A DNA stretch of 64,000 nt from Mixophyes australis (GCA_036250195.1 JAVHZZ010000003.1:86445418-86509417), one strand, 5' to 3'. Shown: positions 46,396 through 58,700, counted from the first letter of the stretch. Program-made: numbers and translations. The notes: generated by a model not told the origin, from the sequence alone.

Positions 46396-48260
46396 TGAGT
46401 GTTTATTTTTAATGAGGGTGGAGGCTGTGTGTTAAGTTAATGGTGAGGGGGGCCAGTAATTGTTTAATAGTGAGTTATAAATATTGATTTAATGGTGGGG
46501 ACCAATTTATTTCATGGCGATGACTATTTAATTTATTAGTGGGATCATAATATTGACTATTACTTTAAGGTGGTGTGATGGCATTATTTAATTAATGCTA
46601 AGGTGGTTTGGGGCGTATTAATTTAATGGGGGACTGATTTTAGGGAGAAGGAGGTCTATTTATCAATTGTGAATACCAATTATTTAATATTGGGGCTGTT
46701 TGGGGGGATAAAGGTGTATATATTAAATGTGAGCACATTAATTTACTGTCAGAGCATTGTGGAGGGAAATAGTCTATTGTGAGGAAACGGGGTGCTACTG
46801 GACTGAGAACTATGTAATCATCACCCGTTTCTCACGGTTTATTGTACTTTTTAATCCTTGGCCCAGTCTAAGTATATACACCAGAGCATTGGTGTATTAT
46901 GTGTATTATTATTTCATGTTATTGGATACATTTTGCCCATACTATTACTTGTGATATTGTATGTAGTATAAATAGAAACAATATTGCTATACTGTGTGAA
47001 AATATCAGAACAACAGCAGTCATTTTGCTTGTGCTAGCTAATGTAATTACCATTTGTCTCAAATGTGTATTGTATGGGGTGCAGCTGAGATGAGGTTTGT
47101 AATCAGAACAATGTCTGAGTTAACTAGCTGGCAGCCCATGTTAATTAGCTAGGTCAACAGATAACCTGAGAGGTAATGAGGTTAGAACTTCTACTCATAT
47201 GCAATGTGCCTCCACAGTAATATATTGGTTGAAATAGCATGGGGAAATGTATCAATATGTGTCAATATAAATGTAATTGTATCAAAAGGTATCACAGACT
47301 TATATTGTGTAACCCTGCTGATATAATGTGTCAAAAGTCTTATTGTTCCATGTAAGCGTGCAGTGTCATTCCTTGATGTACTATTGTAACCCCATGTGTA
47401 TTGTATACAGCCAAAACAGCTAATTGAGTCAAGCCATTCTATTGTCTAATCAAGGTAACAGGGACAGTATGTCTAGCAGCTAAATTGTTGACTGGGAGGC
47501 CCCTTCTGTAAAGGGGAGGTTTGAGACATTGGACCCTACTTCCTGGGTACAGAGAAAATAAGATAGGGGAGGAGAATGCCAGGGGAGCGACGCTAGTTTG
47601 GAGGATCCTGGTGTAGAAGCCATCAGTGAAAAGGACTCTGGGCCAGGCACTGTGGTGCCGCTGGAGGGAACCCTACCAGGACAGGGTTGGTGTGAGCTAG
47701 TAACCCAGGCTAGGAGACACCATAACTGTTTTGCTAAACGGTAGGGGTAATATTGCGGGAGGATAAGACCCTGAAAGGGACAGAGATTATGACTTTGGAG
47801 TGCTGACTGCAGGAGGCTGCTGGAGGATACATGCTACCATTTACCCTGTAACTTGTGAACGTCTTGTGGTGTTGTGCTGTCGTAATAAAGTCTTATTTTG
47901 GATATATCCTGGTCTACCTGAGTGAGTTGAATCCCACAGAGGGTAACCTCCATCCCAGCTAAGGGTGGTATCCTCACATCTATTAATTCCGAATGCTATT
48001 TCTTTAATGTTAGTGCTAATTGGGAGGAAATAAGTATATTTGTTAAATGTAAATGCTATTAATTTAATGTTGGGTCTGGTAGGGAAAACACAGTTCTATT
48101 TATTAAATGTGGAGGCTAAAAATGTAAGGTTAGGGCTAGTAAGGAGAAAATAGGTCCATTTATTAAATTTGCATACTATTAATTTAATTTTGGGCTGGTT
48201 TCAGGTAGAGAGGCCTAATTATTAAATGTAGGTGCTACTGATTTAACAGTGGTTGGGGGA
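46396..48260. repeat. Degenerate tandem array, unit about 55-60 bases, hosting solo LTR 2
   Basis: On both sides of the LTR (46396-46777 and 47979-48260), a motif built from 'ttattaaatgtgaatgctat', 'taatttaatgttggggctgg' and a purine-rich spacer recurs about every 55-60 bases with strong divergence. The LTR interrupts the array and its TCTAT duplication is taken from it. Confidence 0.6.
46778..47978 (+). mobile_element. Solo LTR 2, uninterrupted
   Basis: It begins TGTGAGGAAACGG, ends ATCCTCACA, and is 1201 bases long. TCTAT flanks both sides (46773-46777 and 47979-47983). It is collinear with solo LTR 1 along its length, with one stretch of about 75 bases (around 47065-47150) missing from copy 1. 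An AATAAAG signal lies about 95 bases from its end, in 'cgtaataaag'. No internal region or partner LTR is present. The short TGTGAGGA terminal inverted repeat is usual for LTRs, but the retroelement family (ERV or gypsy) is not determined. Confidence 0.85.
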
Positions 48261-48414
48261 GTAAGGCCTAAATGCCCTCACCCACTTCTAGATTTTCCAT
48301 GTTTTAGGTATCTCTCATACAGGAATCCAGACAAGCAGTAACTGAGCTAAAAACACCACCAGCCGCAGGTAGTGAAAACTACAAGAACAGGTAGGAGAGC
48401 CCAGCATCGTCTAC

Positions 48415-48703
48415 CAATTGTCCTGATTCTGGTGGGACAGTGCTGATTTTGTGTGACTATCCCACTCAGTCAGAACTTTATTCCAACTGCAAGGATAGTT
48501 GGGATGTATGTCCTGCTTCACACTGTACTGCTCATTAAGGGCAAACAACATGCACTACAGTTAAATGCAAGCAGTCTGCCCTTAACATGCAGTACATTGT
48601 GAAGCAGCACATCGATCCCAACTATCCTTGCAGTCAGAAAAGGTCCTGAATGAGTGGGACAGTCACATAAATTGGGACTGCACCACCAGAATCAGGACAG
48701 TTG
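48415..48703. mobile_element. Palindromic MITE, 289 bases
   Basis: The left end CAATTGTCCTGATTCTGG and right end CCAGAATCAGGACAGTTG are inverted. The arms continue inward with 'caaggatagttgggat', 'gcttcaca' and 'aagggca' and their complements. No convincing target duplication was found. Confidence 0.7.
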
Positions 48704-48884
48704 ACTATCTTTGCCCGTGTATTTGAAGGGATGGGAAGAGATGGACAGCAGCCTAGCACTGTCTCAAATGATATCCCATGCCCCTTTCATATACTCTGGC
48801 AGCATGGAATAGAATCCTCCCTCTATTAATCCTGCATTTGCCCCTGCCTTCCTCTTTTACTTAGTCTTACTTTTTCAATCTCGC
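48704..48884. other. Short unassigned spacer
   Basis: It lies between the palindromic MITE and the antisense PLE. Nothing recognised. Confidence 0.3.
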
Positions 48885-50010
48885 TTATTTCAAAGATTCT
48901 ATATTTGCAAAGGGAAATTCTGTAACATGCGTTGACAGACTGTGTAATTTGTTTTTAATCTGTACATTACATCTATGTTCTCCAAACCTCACATGTAATT
49001 GATGTGTGGTCCTGCCAACATATGTTAATGCACATCTGCACTCAATAAGATAAGTCACAAATCAGGAACTACAATTTAAAAAAATCCTTAATCTGGTCAT
49101 TTTCCTTTGTCACATATGAACTCAATTTAGTACTTTTGTGAGCAGTTTGTTTAATTTTTTTGCCATTATTTGAAAGTATATTCCCTTCATGCTTCTTCTT
49201 CACAAAAAAACTGGGTGCTGATTTATTTTTCAAATTATCTGACTTCCTGAAAACTCAAATGAAACCTGAAAAATCTCAGGTTTCTCTGCTAGACATGGGG
49301 TTAGACTCTCATTCAGTCTTAGTAAATTAGAATTGTTTTTCACTATTTTTCTAAATATTTTAGAATAATGGCTACTTTGTGAGATAAATGCTAAGGAATC
49401 AGTTATTTTACCATTAGTTCCCTTTTCATTTCTTTTTTCCCTATCCATGAATAAATGTTTCTATCTCTTTGACAGGGGCGGGCTGGACTGGGGGGGCAGG
49501 AGGACAGCGGGCCCCCGGGCCGCTCAGTCTAACGGCTGTTCGGGCTGGCCGTCCGTCCCCCTGACCCCCCATGGATGGAGTAATATCTTAATTTAACCGG
49601 CGTGACACACGATGCCCCGCGTCATAGTGATGCGGCCACCTGTTCTCCAGCCAGCGCCTGCTCTTTGAGATAAAGCTTCCTTCTTTACCACATCCTTTAA
49701 GTGCACATCCTCTGTAATCTTATTTATTTGTCTTTTTCCTCTTCTATATATATTAAAACAGACTCACTATCTTGTTTCCATGATTTCTCCATGGCTTCAT
49801 CTAAGTCGGAGATCTTCAGGCTACCCCTGTCTAAGGAATGCCTTCTTCACCTGTAAAGCCTGCCTCCTGAAAGCTTCTTCTGTGGCACAATTCCTCCTAA
49901 ACCTAAGGAACTGGCCCTTACGAATATTTATTTTTCATAGTCCAAATGATTGATAGAATCTACTTCTTGTATATAAGTTTCTGCATGAATTTTGCCACTT
50001 ATTACAAGCA
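48885..50010 (-). pseudogene. Penelope-like element copy D, antisense, with GIY-YIG domain
   Basis: Minus-strand reading: 'NIRKGQFLRFRRNCATEEAF' (about 49925-49865), then '..VKKAFLRQG' and 'DVVKKEALSQR' (about 49690-49660). After a hAT MITE come 'LAFISQSSHYSKIFRKIVKN' (about 49395) and 'LLRLNESLTPCLAEKPEIFQ'. The GIY-YIG endonuclease follows: 'VTYLIECRCALTYVGRTTHQ' (about 49060-49000), then 'LHVRFGEHRCNVQIKNKLHS' and 'LSTHV'. These are the usual steps from the RT C-terminus through the linker to the endonuclease. The nuclease stretch reads through without a stop for about 55 codons, including the tyrosines, the YVG glycine and the following arginine. The rest has stops and frame changes. Confidence 0.8.
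49473..49660. mobile_element. hAT MITE with exact 8-bp target duplication, inside PLE copy D
   Basis: The left end CAGGGGCGGGCTGG and right end CCAGCGCCTG are imperfect inverted repeats. CTCTTTGA is repeated exactly on both sides (49465-49472 and 49661-49668). The element is 188 bases, GC-rich against the AT-rich host, and carries no coding sequence. Removing it restores continuity of the PLE reading frame around 'ALSQR'. Confidence 0.9.
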
Positions 50011-51238
50011 ATATCCTAAAAATATACATGGCAGTCACTCCACGCACTTGTGAATCGTAACGCATAGGTGTTAAAATTTAGGAAGTTAGTGTAGGAAACA
50101 TTAGATGATACATACAACTCCCAAACAAAAATTATATAATTTATATATTTGCCATAGGACATGTACTTTGAAGTAACATTTCACTCTTTCCACCGTGCAC
50201 AGATCAATCTACAAAGATGGACACAGATTGAGGGGGCAGTTCTGACGATTGGGAAGTGGATGTGCACCTTGAGATGAGACAAATACACACTTATGCACAT
50301 AAAGAAAGAGTGCAGGCTGCATTATTTTGCAGTTGGTAAATGAGCCTTAGTGGGTTTAAAGTATGTGTGTGCTGGATGTATAGATTTTATGACCTTGCTA
50401 CTTCTATTCCAGATGGTGTATGTTATTCTGAGAACATTTTTATTAACTTAATGTGCTTAAACTGTAAAGATCAGGCTATTATTCCTAATAATTCAAATGA
50501 TATATCTAAATGACATTTACGGAGATAGACACTAATTTTGGTACTTTGTAATGTTAAAAACAGTCAGGACCACAGGGAAAAGAATTAGCATTGGCAAATT
50601 AATGTATTTTCAAAACAGCCACATATTTTGAATTAAAAGTAGGACAAGTACAAATTAATAAAGCACTATGTGATGTATTTCATGATCAATCAAATGTAAC
50701 AGATTATAACATATTAGACAGACAGTTCATATTAATTGATCTTATTGCTGAGATTTATGTAATAATGCCTGGAAACTCTTCTATAATATATATATTTACA
50801 GAAATCATGGAGAAACGTGTGTTCAGTGTGAGGTCAGGAAATGTAAAACACGAAGCATATATAAATAACATCTGTGTTTCTTTATCCCTGCAAATGCATA
50901 ATGAGACTTGTCAGAAAATACAGATGGGGCATGGGAACTGATATTTTTCTGTTCAGTTTCTCAAGGTTTATGAAGAGGCTTTACACAGTTATATATCATG
51001 ATCACACCGCAGGTCAAGACTCATAACAACTTAGTATTAGGAAATCTCTATTGTGCTAAATAAAGTAACAAATCCTAAAAGTTTAAATTATTTTAGAAAT
51101 AAAGGAAGACTGAACATTTAGAGCATTCACTTGCATGAAATGCATTTTATAAGTCTGAGGATTTATCACAAGTTTTCCAAGTTCAGAGCACATTAGACAA
51201 ACCTGTTTGAGAATCACCTTGATATACATTCGAACATC
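50011..51238. other. Unassigned AT-rich sequence
   Basis: No coding or element homology recognised. Confidence 0.35.
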
Positions 51239-51830
51239 TTTTTTTTTTTTTTATCAAATATTTTTAGTTTAGTTTTGTCATTAAATAAAATATAACTTTA
51301 CATAAAAAGAAAATATATTAGTATCTCAATATACATAATGTATATATAGCATTCAATGTAATATAATATATCTTTTATATGTTTTCAAGTTGATAATATA
51401 ATAACAACATATGTGAATTTGACATTAAGGATTTCAATATGTTTGTTTCCAGCTTTATACAGAAAAGAATAGATATAAAAATACTAACATAGTATAAATA
51501 GTAATATACATACATATTATAAATAGTAATATACATAATAACTTCTATTTAGTCAGTTTGATTAAAGATGAAATATATAAGCAGTAAGAGTGAAATGATA
51601 ACAATAGTATGAGTAATTTAGTGTTAGATGAAGGGGAAGGAGGAAAGGGAGGAGGGATAGGAGGGTTTCTAGTCATGATGAAAATCAGCTGTTAGGGATC
51701 TTAGTGCATATTTTGATTTAGCCCATCTTGATCGAATTTTAAAGTATTTCGGCATTGTATTTCTGGATTGATAAGTAAATCGTTCATGTCCCACGGTCTC
51801 ATTGACATTCAACCATCTCTACTCACTTTC
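51239..51830 (-). mobile_element. Possible retroposed repeat with poly-A end, antisense
   Basis: A run of T at 51239-51252 would be the poly-A end of a minus-strand insertion; AT-rich repetitive sequence and a purine-rich stretch (51628-51665) follow. No coding homology or target duplication was identified. Confidence 0.2.
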
Positions 51831-52351
51831 AGATGAAACATAAAAACACGTCTGATAGATGTACATTATTTTCATCACATTGGAACATTTTCTTTAAAAT
51901 ATCGCATTCATTTTAGTTTCTGTTTAACCATCGTATCCCTCGTAGTTTTGATTAATATTAACACGGCATTACACTTTAATAATATGCATATGTGACTCAC
52001 AGCCTCTATGATTAAATCAAACTAATATGTGTCAAGTTAGGTTTGAAGAAAAATAAGTGATCTTAAACAAACTATACATCATTTTTTTAAAAAAAATATT
52101 AAATTAAGGTTAATATTGAGATTAATGAAGTGAGCAAAATTACTGTGAAAAATAGACTTTCACTGCAGAACTGGCTGTTTCACAGAAGTGAGAAGTTCTG
52201 AGGATACAATTGTCAGCTTCTGCTCCCACCATTCTGCAATGCATTTGTAAATTCACATTTAGCGGAATGTAAAGCCTATAAATAGAATTAGGATGATGAC
52301 AGTCAATTCATTCTGCAGTGTAGTGTGGTGAGGGTAGGACTAGGAACACTT
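51831..52351. other. Unassigned sequence
   Basis: Nothing recognised. Confidence 0.3.
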
Positions 52352-52528
52352 AGATATAGATTTAACAAACTGCGGGTTTGAAAAATTGGAGATGTTGCCT
52401 ATAGCAACCAATCAGATTCTAGCTATCATTTTGTAGAATGTGCTAAATAAATGAGAGCTAGAATCTGATTGGTTGCTATAGGCAATACCTTTACTTTTTC
52501 AAACCTGCAGTTTAGTAAATCTAGCCCC
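52352..52528. mobile_element. Palindromic MITE, copy 3
   Basis: Same family as 35270-35444: 'actgcgggtttgaaaaattg', 'gcaaccaatcagattctagc' and their complements on the other arm, ending 'tagtaaatctagccc'. The left terminus is worn ('gatatagattta'). No clear TAA duplication remains. Confidence 0.8.
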
Positions 52529-54239
52529 AAAGGTCAATATTAAATGGTGAAATGTGCAAAATTTTGCACCCAAATGAGGAATAAAATGAATATTTTATAG
52601 GACAATTTTAAAAAAAGCACAATATTAGACTACAACACATCCAAGAGCCATCTCCAGGAGGAGTTCAAAATGGCCGGCAATACTACTGAATTGTTAGAGG
52701 TTTTCCCAGTGTGTTAGTGTGATCCACAATTAATCAGTTTACTAGTTTTGTGACTCTTTCTATGAACTGATGAACTGTTGTGTATATTAGGTTAATAAAT
52801 TAGGTTTAATGCTCATAGGTGTGAGCATTTCTTTACTGCACTCATATCCAAAACATTGTCTCCTAGCCCCTAACAGGAACCAGCAAAGCTAAGGGTTACC
52901 AATAGCTCTGAGGTCACTAGCAGCAACAGGGTCCCCAAATAGCCCTTTCTCCTGGGAATGGAGACAGAGTTTATGAGTGCTTGTTTTAGAATCCTTGTCT
53001 GTAGGAGAGTCTCAAAAGTGTCAAAGCACTTCAAATATTCTCAAGAAAAAATATCTGTCTGGACGCAGCTTAAGGATGGTGCTGAAAAGGTACTTTTTCT
53101 GCTAGTGCTTTTCAAGTTTCAGGAGTGATCATTTTCTAATTTTTATGTTTTTATTGAAGCTGGAAAAGTGCAGTGCGTATAAATCAAACTGTTTACAATG
53201 AGTGCTCAAAATCCTCTGTGTGTCTGCTCAAATATAATGTAATTTAATGGGAGAACCTTACTTTTGAGCACTTCGGACACTGCTGTCAGCAGTTTAAAAG
53301 CCGCACCAGCGATTAAAGTGCTTGTGCATTATCCTGTCTGTATTAATTTTAGAATTGATTGATTTCAATTTGGAGCAACTATATGCTGCACTTTAAATGT
53401 GGAGTGAAAACTAGTTGTGTGACATCACTCTGAGGGTCTGAATGCAACAGATAGGATGGGGAGCTTGCAAGCCCCCTTCAAAAAGGGGAGGGCCCATATA
53501 ACCCTTTCCTGTGCATTTATGTATGGACATGAATTTTGAGATAAGGTTAAAACTGACTAATGAATGCACCTACATATTACATTAACTTCCAAATATAAAC
53601 CATGAAAATACAATGCATCAAGTTATGGCACCTCATACCACTGCTTTTTGGATTATTTCCCACAAAAGTAATTTCTGTTGATTTTCATTTCAACAGATTG
53701 TTGTAAAATAATTTAATTAACCTTCAAACAACCATGCATCAAATTGTAACCAAAACACAGAAAAATTAATGTCAAAAAGATTAATGCACTTTAAAAATAA
53801 CATTATAGTTATTCAAACAGTCAGACAAACAAGTTATACCAGTAATCTGATAACCATTTGTGAGTCTGTATAATGATTACTATCTGATTACAACCGTATA
53901 CAGGGAAATTAAGGAATGTGTTTTTAGGAGATGCTCATATGGGGCCTCATGCTCATATGGGGCCTCATTCAACTCAGAATTTACCTTGCACACAAGTTGC
54001 GGTTAAAAAAAGAACATAAAACTTGTTCCGACCATATTCAAATCCAAGTGGATCTCAAAATGTGCAGTATGCTTGCAAGTATATACAAGGTCACATCAGA
54101 ATGCATACAAAAAATTATATTTTAAAATAAATGAACAATGCTAAACATCGTAATCATTAATAAAAATATGATTGGTTTAAAAAAAAATGTTTCTAATTGT
54201 TCTCAATTACATAAATCAAGATGCTCTTAATATGTAACA
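52529..54239. other. Unassigned sequence with an exact 18-base duplication
   Basis: 'atgctcatatggggcctc' occurs twice back to back (53931-53948 and 53949-53966). No gene or transposon recognised otherwise. 'ggggcctcattcaactcag' at the junction resembles a MITE terminus. Confidence 0.35.
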
Positions 54240-54475
54240 GGGCCGAACTGGCCATGTGGCGCTTCTGGCAAATGCTAGAAGAGCCGATGGCTAGATGGGC
54301 CAGCCTGACACTTACTGGCTTACTGGTGGCTGCACCTCCCCAGGAACTAGCCACCACTGGTGCGTGACGGATGAGGACTCCTCCGCCCCCCCCCCCTTAT
54401 CCTCACCTTCTAAACTGGCACTGTGCCCTGCAATTTGGACACAGTTTTCAGTTCTGCCGTAAAGATTTTTTTTTT
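54240..54475. mobile_element. Possible MITE terminus
   Basis: It starts 'cagggccgaactggccatg' at about 54238, similar to widespread vertebrate DNA-element ends starting CAGGGCCG. No partner end was identified. A C-run lies at 54387-54397. Confidence 0.25.
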
Positions 54476-54569
54476 TGAAAGGGGGAGGGGATCGAGGAGA
54501 GGAGGGGGGTTGCTGCAAGTTTCCAGCGAAGGGGGTGCCACAAGTCGCGTGGGGGGTCGGAGTTGTCAT

Positions 54570-54965
54570 GAGTGTGAGAGAGCCAGGGGTTAGGGGGTGC
54601 AGGAAGAGGGGTGAGAGAGCCAGGGGAGGGGGTGCAGGAAGAGGGGTGAGAGCCAGGGGTGTAGGGGGTGCAGGAAGAGGTGAGAGCCAGGGGATAAGGA
54701 GTGCAGGAAGAGGGGAGAGCCAGGGAGTAGGGGATGCAGGAAGATGTGAGAGCCAAGGGGAATGTGGTGCAGGATGAGGGATGAGAGAGCCAGGGGGAAT
54801 GGGGTGCAGGAAGAGGGGTGAGAGAGCCAGGGGGTTAGGGGGTGCAGGAAGAGGGGTGAGAGAGCCAGGGGGGAAGGGGTGCAGGAAGAAGGGTGAGAGT
54901 GCCAGGGGAGAAGGTGGTGCCGGGGGATGTGTGAAAGGGACAGGGAAGAAGATGGTGCAGGGAGA
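54570..54965. repeat. G-rich minisatellite, unit about 34-39 bases
   Basis: About eleven imperfect units containing 'gtgagagagccagggg' and 'gggtgcaggaagagg'. The plus strand is strongly G-rich. Open frames on both strands (proline/leucine-rich on the minus strand) come from the repeat and are not genes. Confidence 0.9.
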
Positions 54966-55344
54966 CATGTGAGAGGATCAGAGGAGAAGATGGTGCAGCG
55001 ACAAAGGTTAAAGAAAGTGTAAAGGGAGAAACATATTAAGAATGGGAACGTCAGGGATGCAGCCATCATAAAACACAAGTAGTATTGAAGAATGGGAATG
55101 CACAGAGGGGACAAGTATTAAAAAAATAAAAAAATCAAGTCTTCATACTCCATTCACTTATATTTTACATACCCCACTTCTAAATTTCCACTTCGACCAC
55201 TGCTCTCTGTTCCTGCTCCCGACTGCCTGTGTGAGCTGACAGCTGCGGATCCTTCCTCACCCAGCGCGCCCAGTAGGAGAACAGAACACAGGATCACAAG
55301 TTCAAATATTTTCTCATGTGCAATTTGTTTTTGAACATCCTTTT

Positions 55345-55500
55345 TTGAACTGGGGGCACTACTGTGTATTCTATAATGATTTGGGGGCACTTCTATGGCA
55401 TAATGTGATTTGGGGGCACTACTGTATGACATATTATGATTTGTGGGCACTGCTGTATGGCATAATATGATTTGTGGGCACTATTGTGGCATAATATGAT
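55345..55500. repeat. Tandem repeat, unit about 33 bases
   Basis: About five units of 'gatttgggggcactactgta' plus 'tggcataatat'. The array ends exactly where the second hAT relic begins (55504), so its last unit supplies the left flank ATGATTTG. Confidence 0.85.
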
Positions 55501-55794
55501 TTGTAGAGATGTTCACTGACCCCCATGTTCTGGTTTTGGTTTTGGTTTTAGATCTGGATTAACTTCGTGTTTTGATTTTGGCTTTGGTAAAACCGCCCTT
55601 GCTTGTTTTGGTTTTGAATCCCAATTTTTTTCTAAAATCCCTATTTTTTTTTGCTAAAATCACATATTTTTGCTTTATTTCCCCCCTACATTATTTTTAG
55701 CCTCAATAACACTAATTTCAAGTCATTTGCAGTCAATTTTGACCACCTCACAGATCACAATATTATTTACATACACTTTCAAACAAAGATTGCA

Positions 55795-58205
55795 GCAGTT
55801 CTTGTTAGTGATAAGAAGAAGGCCATTGTCATGCCTGGGCATAAGACCAAAAAATCCACCTATTATGTGTGGAATTATTTTTACACAAATCATGATAACA
55901 GTTTAACAGTCTAGCCATTTGTAGCATTGTAAAGCCACAGTCAGTAGAGGTAGGGACCTTAACCATCTAGGAACCTCATCCATGTTTAGCCATTTGAAGC
56001 GAGTTCATGGAAAGCTTTTGTGAAAATCAGAAACTTATGCTAAAAAAATAACAAGCAGTCCAGCATCAGCTACCTCCCTTCTCTCACCTAGATGCAGCAC
56101 CTGCAATCTACACCCCCAACACCTTCATCATCAATATCATCACAAGTGATCGGAGTTAGTCCTGCATCCAAGTTTCTAAGATGAGATGACTCCTCCCCTA
56201 TCCAGGACTCTTCAGAAGAATCCTTGATCTTTAGGCCCACTGCAGCTGCTCCTGCTGCTGGGGGTGGATCTTCAACCCAGAAGCATGCCAAGAAGAAGAC
56301 TACTAGTAGTTTACAACAATTGACTGTTAAACAATCATTTGGAAGAGGAAGTAAGTATGAAAGCTGTCACCCAGTGGCAAAGCGGATCACAGAAGCCATG
56401 GCGAATAAGCTAGTATTAGATCTGGGTCCAATATCCACTATTAATGCAGCTGGTTTTAGACAGTTACTTGAGGTCTTGTGACCCCATTACCAAATTTCAT
56501 CACAACAACATTTTACTAGAAAAGCTATTCCTCACCTCTAATAGAAGGTTTGTAAAAATGTATTTATTGGGCTACATAATGCCATTCTACCCTGCTAGAC
56601 CGCTGTACATTTAACCACAGATATGTGGACAAGTGGAAATGGGCAAAGTAAAGATTATATGATTGTGACAGCCCACTGGGTTGGTGATTCTCCTTCACCA
56701 ACATGGACAGCAGCAGCATGTACCCAAGAACGTCACATTTTCTAGTGGCAGGCTTCTCTGTGTATCATCTGCTTCACTAAGAGGCATATTCTTCTTATTA
56801 TTATTATAGTGCTCCACAGCGCCGTACAGTAGGGAGGACAAGGACATACATAAAACAGAACATACATAAACCAAGAACAGACTAGGCAGACAAAATTAAT
56901 GGAGACATGAAAACAAAGGGAATGGATGACCCTGCTCACTAGAGAGCTTGCCTTCTAAAGGGAAGAGGGCACAAGAGGAGCGAGTGTGGCTCAGAGTGGA
57001 GATTGGGATAGTTGTAAGGGTGCATTAGTGTGAATAGTGTTATCGAGGATAAGGTCACCTCTATAAAAGAGATGGATTTTCAAAGAGCATCTAAAGATTT
57101 TAAGGCTGTGGCAAAGTCTGATTGAGCATGGTAGGGAATTCCATAAGTGGGGAGCAGCACGGGAGGAGTCTTGAAGGCAAGAACGAGAGGTGGCTATCAG
57201 AGACGAGACAAGGCACAGGTCAGAGGTAATACCGCTGACAACCTGTTTGAAAAACTAAGGGATCTCATGCAACATGGCTTATCCTGCTTGGACTCTCCTG
57301 AAGATATGTGATTTCTGATAACGCCACCAATATTGTTGGCGCATTACAGCAGGGGGTATTCCATCACATTAACTGTTTTGCTCACACAATCAACTTGGTG
57401 GTACAGAACTTTTAAAAAAATTACAATGTCATGCAGGAGATGCTGTATGTGTTCCAAAATATTTAGGGTCAATTTTGGGATTCTGCAACAACATGTAGGA
57501 GAATGCAGCAGCTGCAAGAAGAATAGAATATAGTGGGAATGAACTTTAGTCCAGCGCAGTGGAGAATACTTTCCATGTTGTGCAGGTGCTGAAACCACTC
57601 AAAGTAGTCACCTGTGAAGAGAGTGCAGACACTGTTAGCTTGAGTCAAGTGATTCCCCTAATTGACTTTTTGAAAACCAGCAAGAGAAATTGAAGGAGGA
57701 AATGAAACAAAGCAATTCCGTTAATTAAGGTGGACTTGTAGATTAAGTACTTTATTTGCTTCGCCAAGATCCAAGAGTTATCAACATCTTGAAATTGAAT
57801 CATTACATTTTGGCAACTGTGCATGATCCTAGGTTTAAGAGCTATGTCTTCTCTTTCTTTCCAACTGACCCAGATCTCAAGAGATGCAATGAGCTACGGG
57901 TCAGCAAATTGACAGCTCAAGTGGTACATGACACAATGAAGTCTCCTCCTTCAGTTTCTCTGGAAGTTGCTGCTAGGAAAAAACTTAGCTTTCCCAAGAC
58001 TAAGGTCTAAAAGAATTGCCCAAAAATTGTGACAGCTCTTCCTTAAAATGAACTACAAAGTCCATGAGGAAGGCCATTACCGGAAATAACATCAAATAAC
58101 ACAGACTTCTGTGATTGTGGATTCCAGCGGGGATGAATTAGTATTGTTTGAGGATGATGTACAAACTGATAATGGTGAATATGATGACAGTGTAGATTGC
58201 AGGTG
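55795..58205 (+). pseudogene. hAT transposase pseudogene, heavily decayed
   Basis: Blocks homologous to 24530-26290 in order: 'KKAIVMPGHKTKKSTYYVWN' (about 55815), a BED-like His-His region near 55985, 'QQLTVKQSFGRGSKYESCHP' (about 56315), 'TEAMANKLVLDLGPISTINA' (about 56390), 'TTDMWTSGNGQSKDYM' (about 56615), then after the insert 'VISDNATNIVGAL' (about 57312) and 'CFAHTINLVVQN' (about 57374), and an acidic tail 'VDSSGDELVLFEDDVQT' (about 58120). 'VHDPRFKSYVFSFFP' at 57819 is the part of the protein deleted from the first copy. Many stops and frameshifts. Confidence 0.8.
56775..57232 (-). mobile_element. L2-tailed repeat inserted in the second hAT relic
   Basis: On the minus strand it ends 'tactgtacggcgctgtggag' followed by 'cactataataataataa', the typical L2/SINE tail. 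The hAT reading is interrupted between 'gcttcacta' (about 56770) and 'taccgctgacaacctg' (about 57230), matching contiguous sequence at 25487-25510 in the other copy. The body contains 'gaattccataagtgg' and 'gggaggagtcttg', phrases of a widespread repeat. The exact target duplication is not clear. Confidence 0.7.
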
Positions 58206-58700
58206 CTGAGATCTAGCTGAGAGAAGGGAGCTAGCTGATGCTGGTATGCTTGGTAATATTTTGGGTAGAATGGCATCTTGGCAATTCTATGTTTTTCTAC
58301 AATAAACTTTCACCTTTATTAGAGAGGTGTTTTTTTCTTTAAAATTGTACAAGCTTTTTACGTACATTTTTGTTTTCCTGACTTAAAACCAATATGCACT
58401 TGAACATAGGCTTTAGCACATGAGGAAGAGGGATTTGTGTCATCATGATTGAGACTGGAGAGTGACAAGAACAATGCCACCCCTCCTGTTTCTGTATGAC
58501 CTATGGCACAGTAGAATGTCACTGAAGACTTTTACGAACAATGACAGCCCTATTATTGCAATTCTGTTTCAGCACTGAACCCTGCCACCTCTCCTGTTTC
58601 TGAGTGAGGTATGGCACAGTAAAATGTAACCGCAGATATTGAAGAACACTACCAGCCCTGTTATTTCTGCATTGGATTAACAACGTTTATTTTCACTGGC

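Larger units (their letters stand above)
55504..58700 (+). mobile_element. Second BED-type hAT relic, 3' end not found
   Basis: The left terminus TAGAGATGTTCACTGACCCC at 55504 matches the complement of the right terminus of the composite hAT at 30946. The coding relic follows, then 'gtttctgtatga' and 'tatggcacagtagaatg' repeats (58440-58650) similar to those at 36235-36400. No right terminus with an ATGATTTG duplication was seen. An L2-tailed insert (56775-57232) splits it. Confidence 0.75.

Noticed and set aside
54312..55114. Long minus-strand proline/leucine-rich open frames
   Set aside because: They coincide with the G-rich minisatellite and shift frame with the repeat; there is no domain or supporting context.
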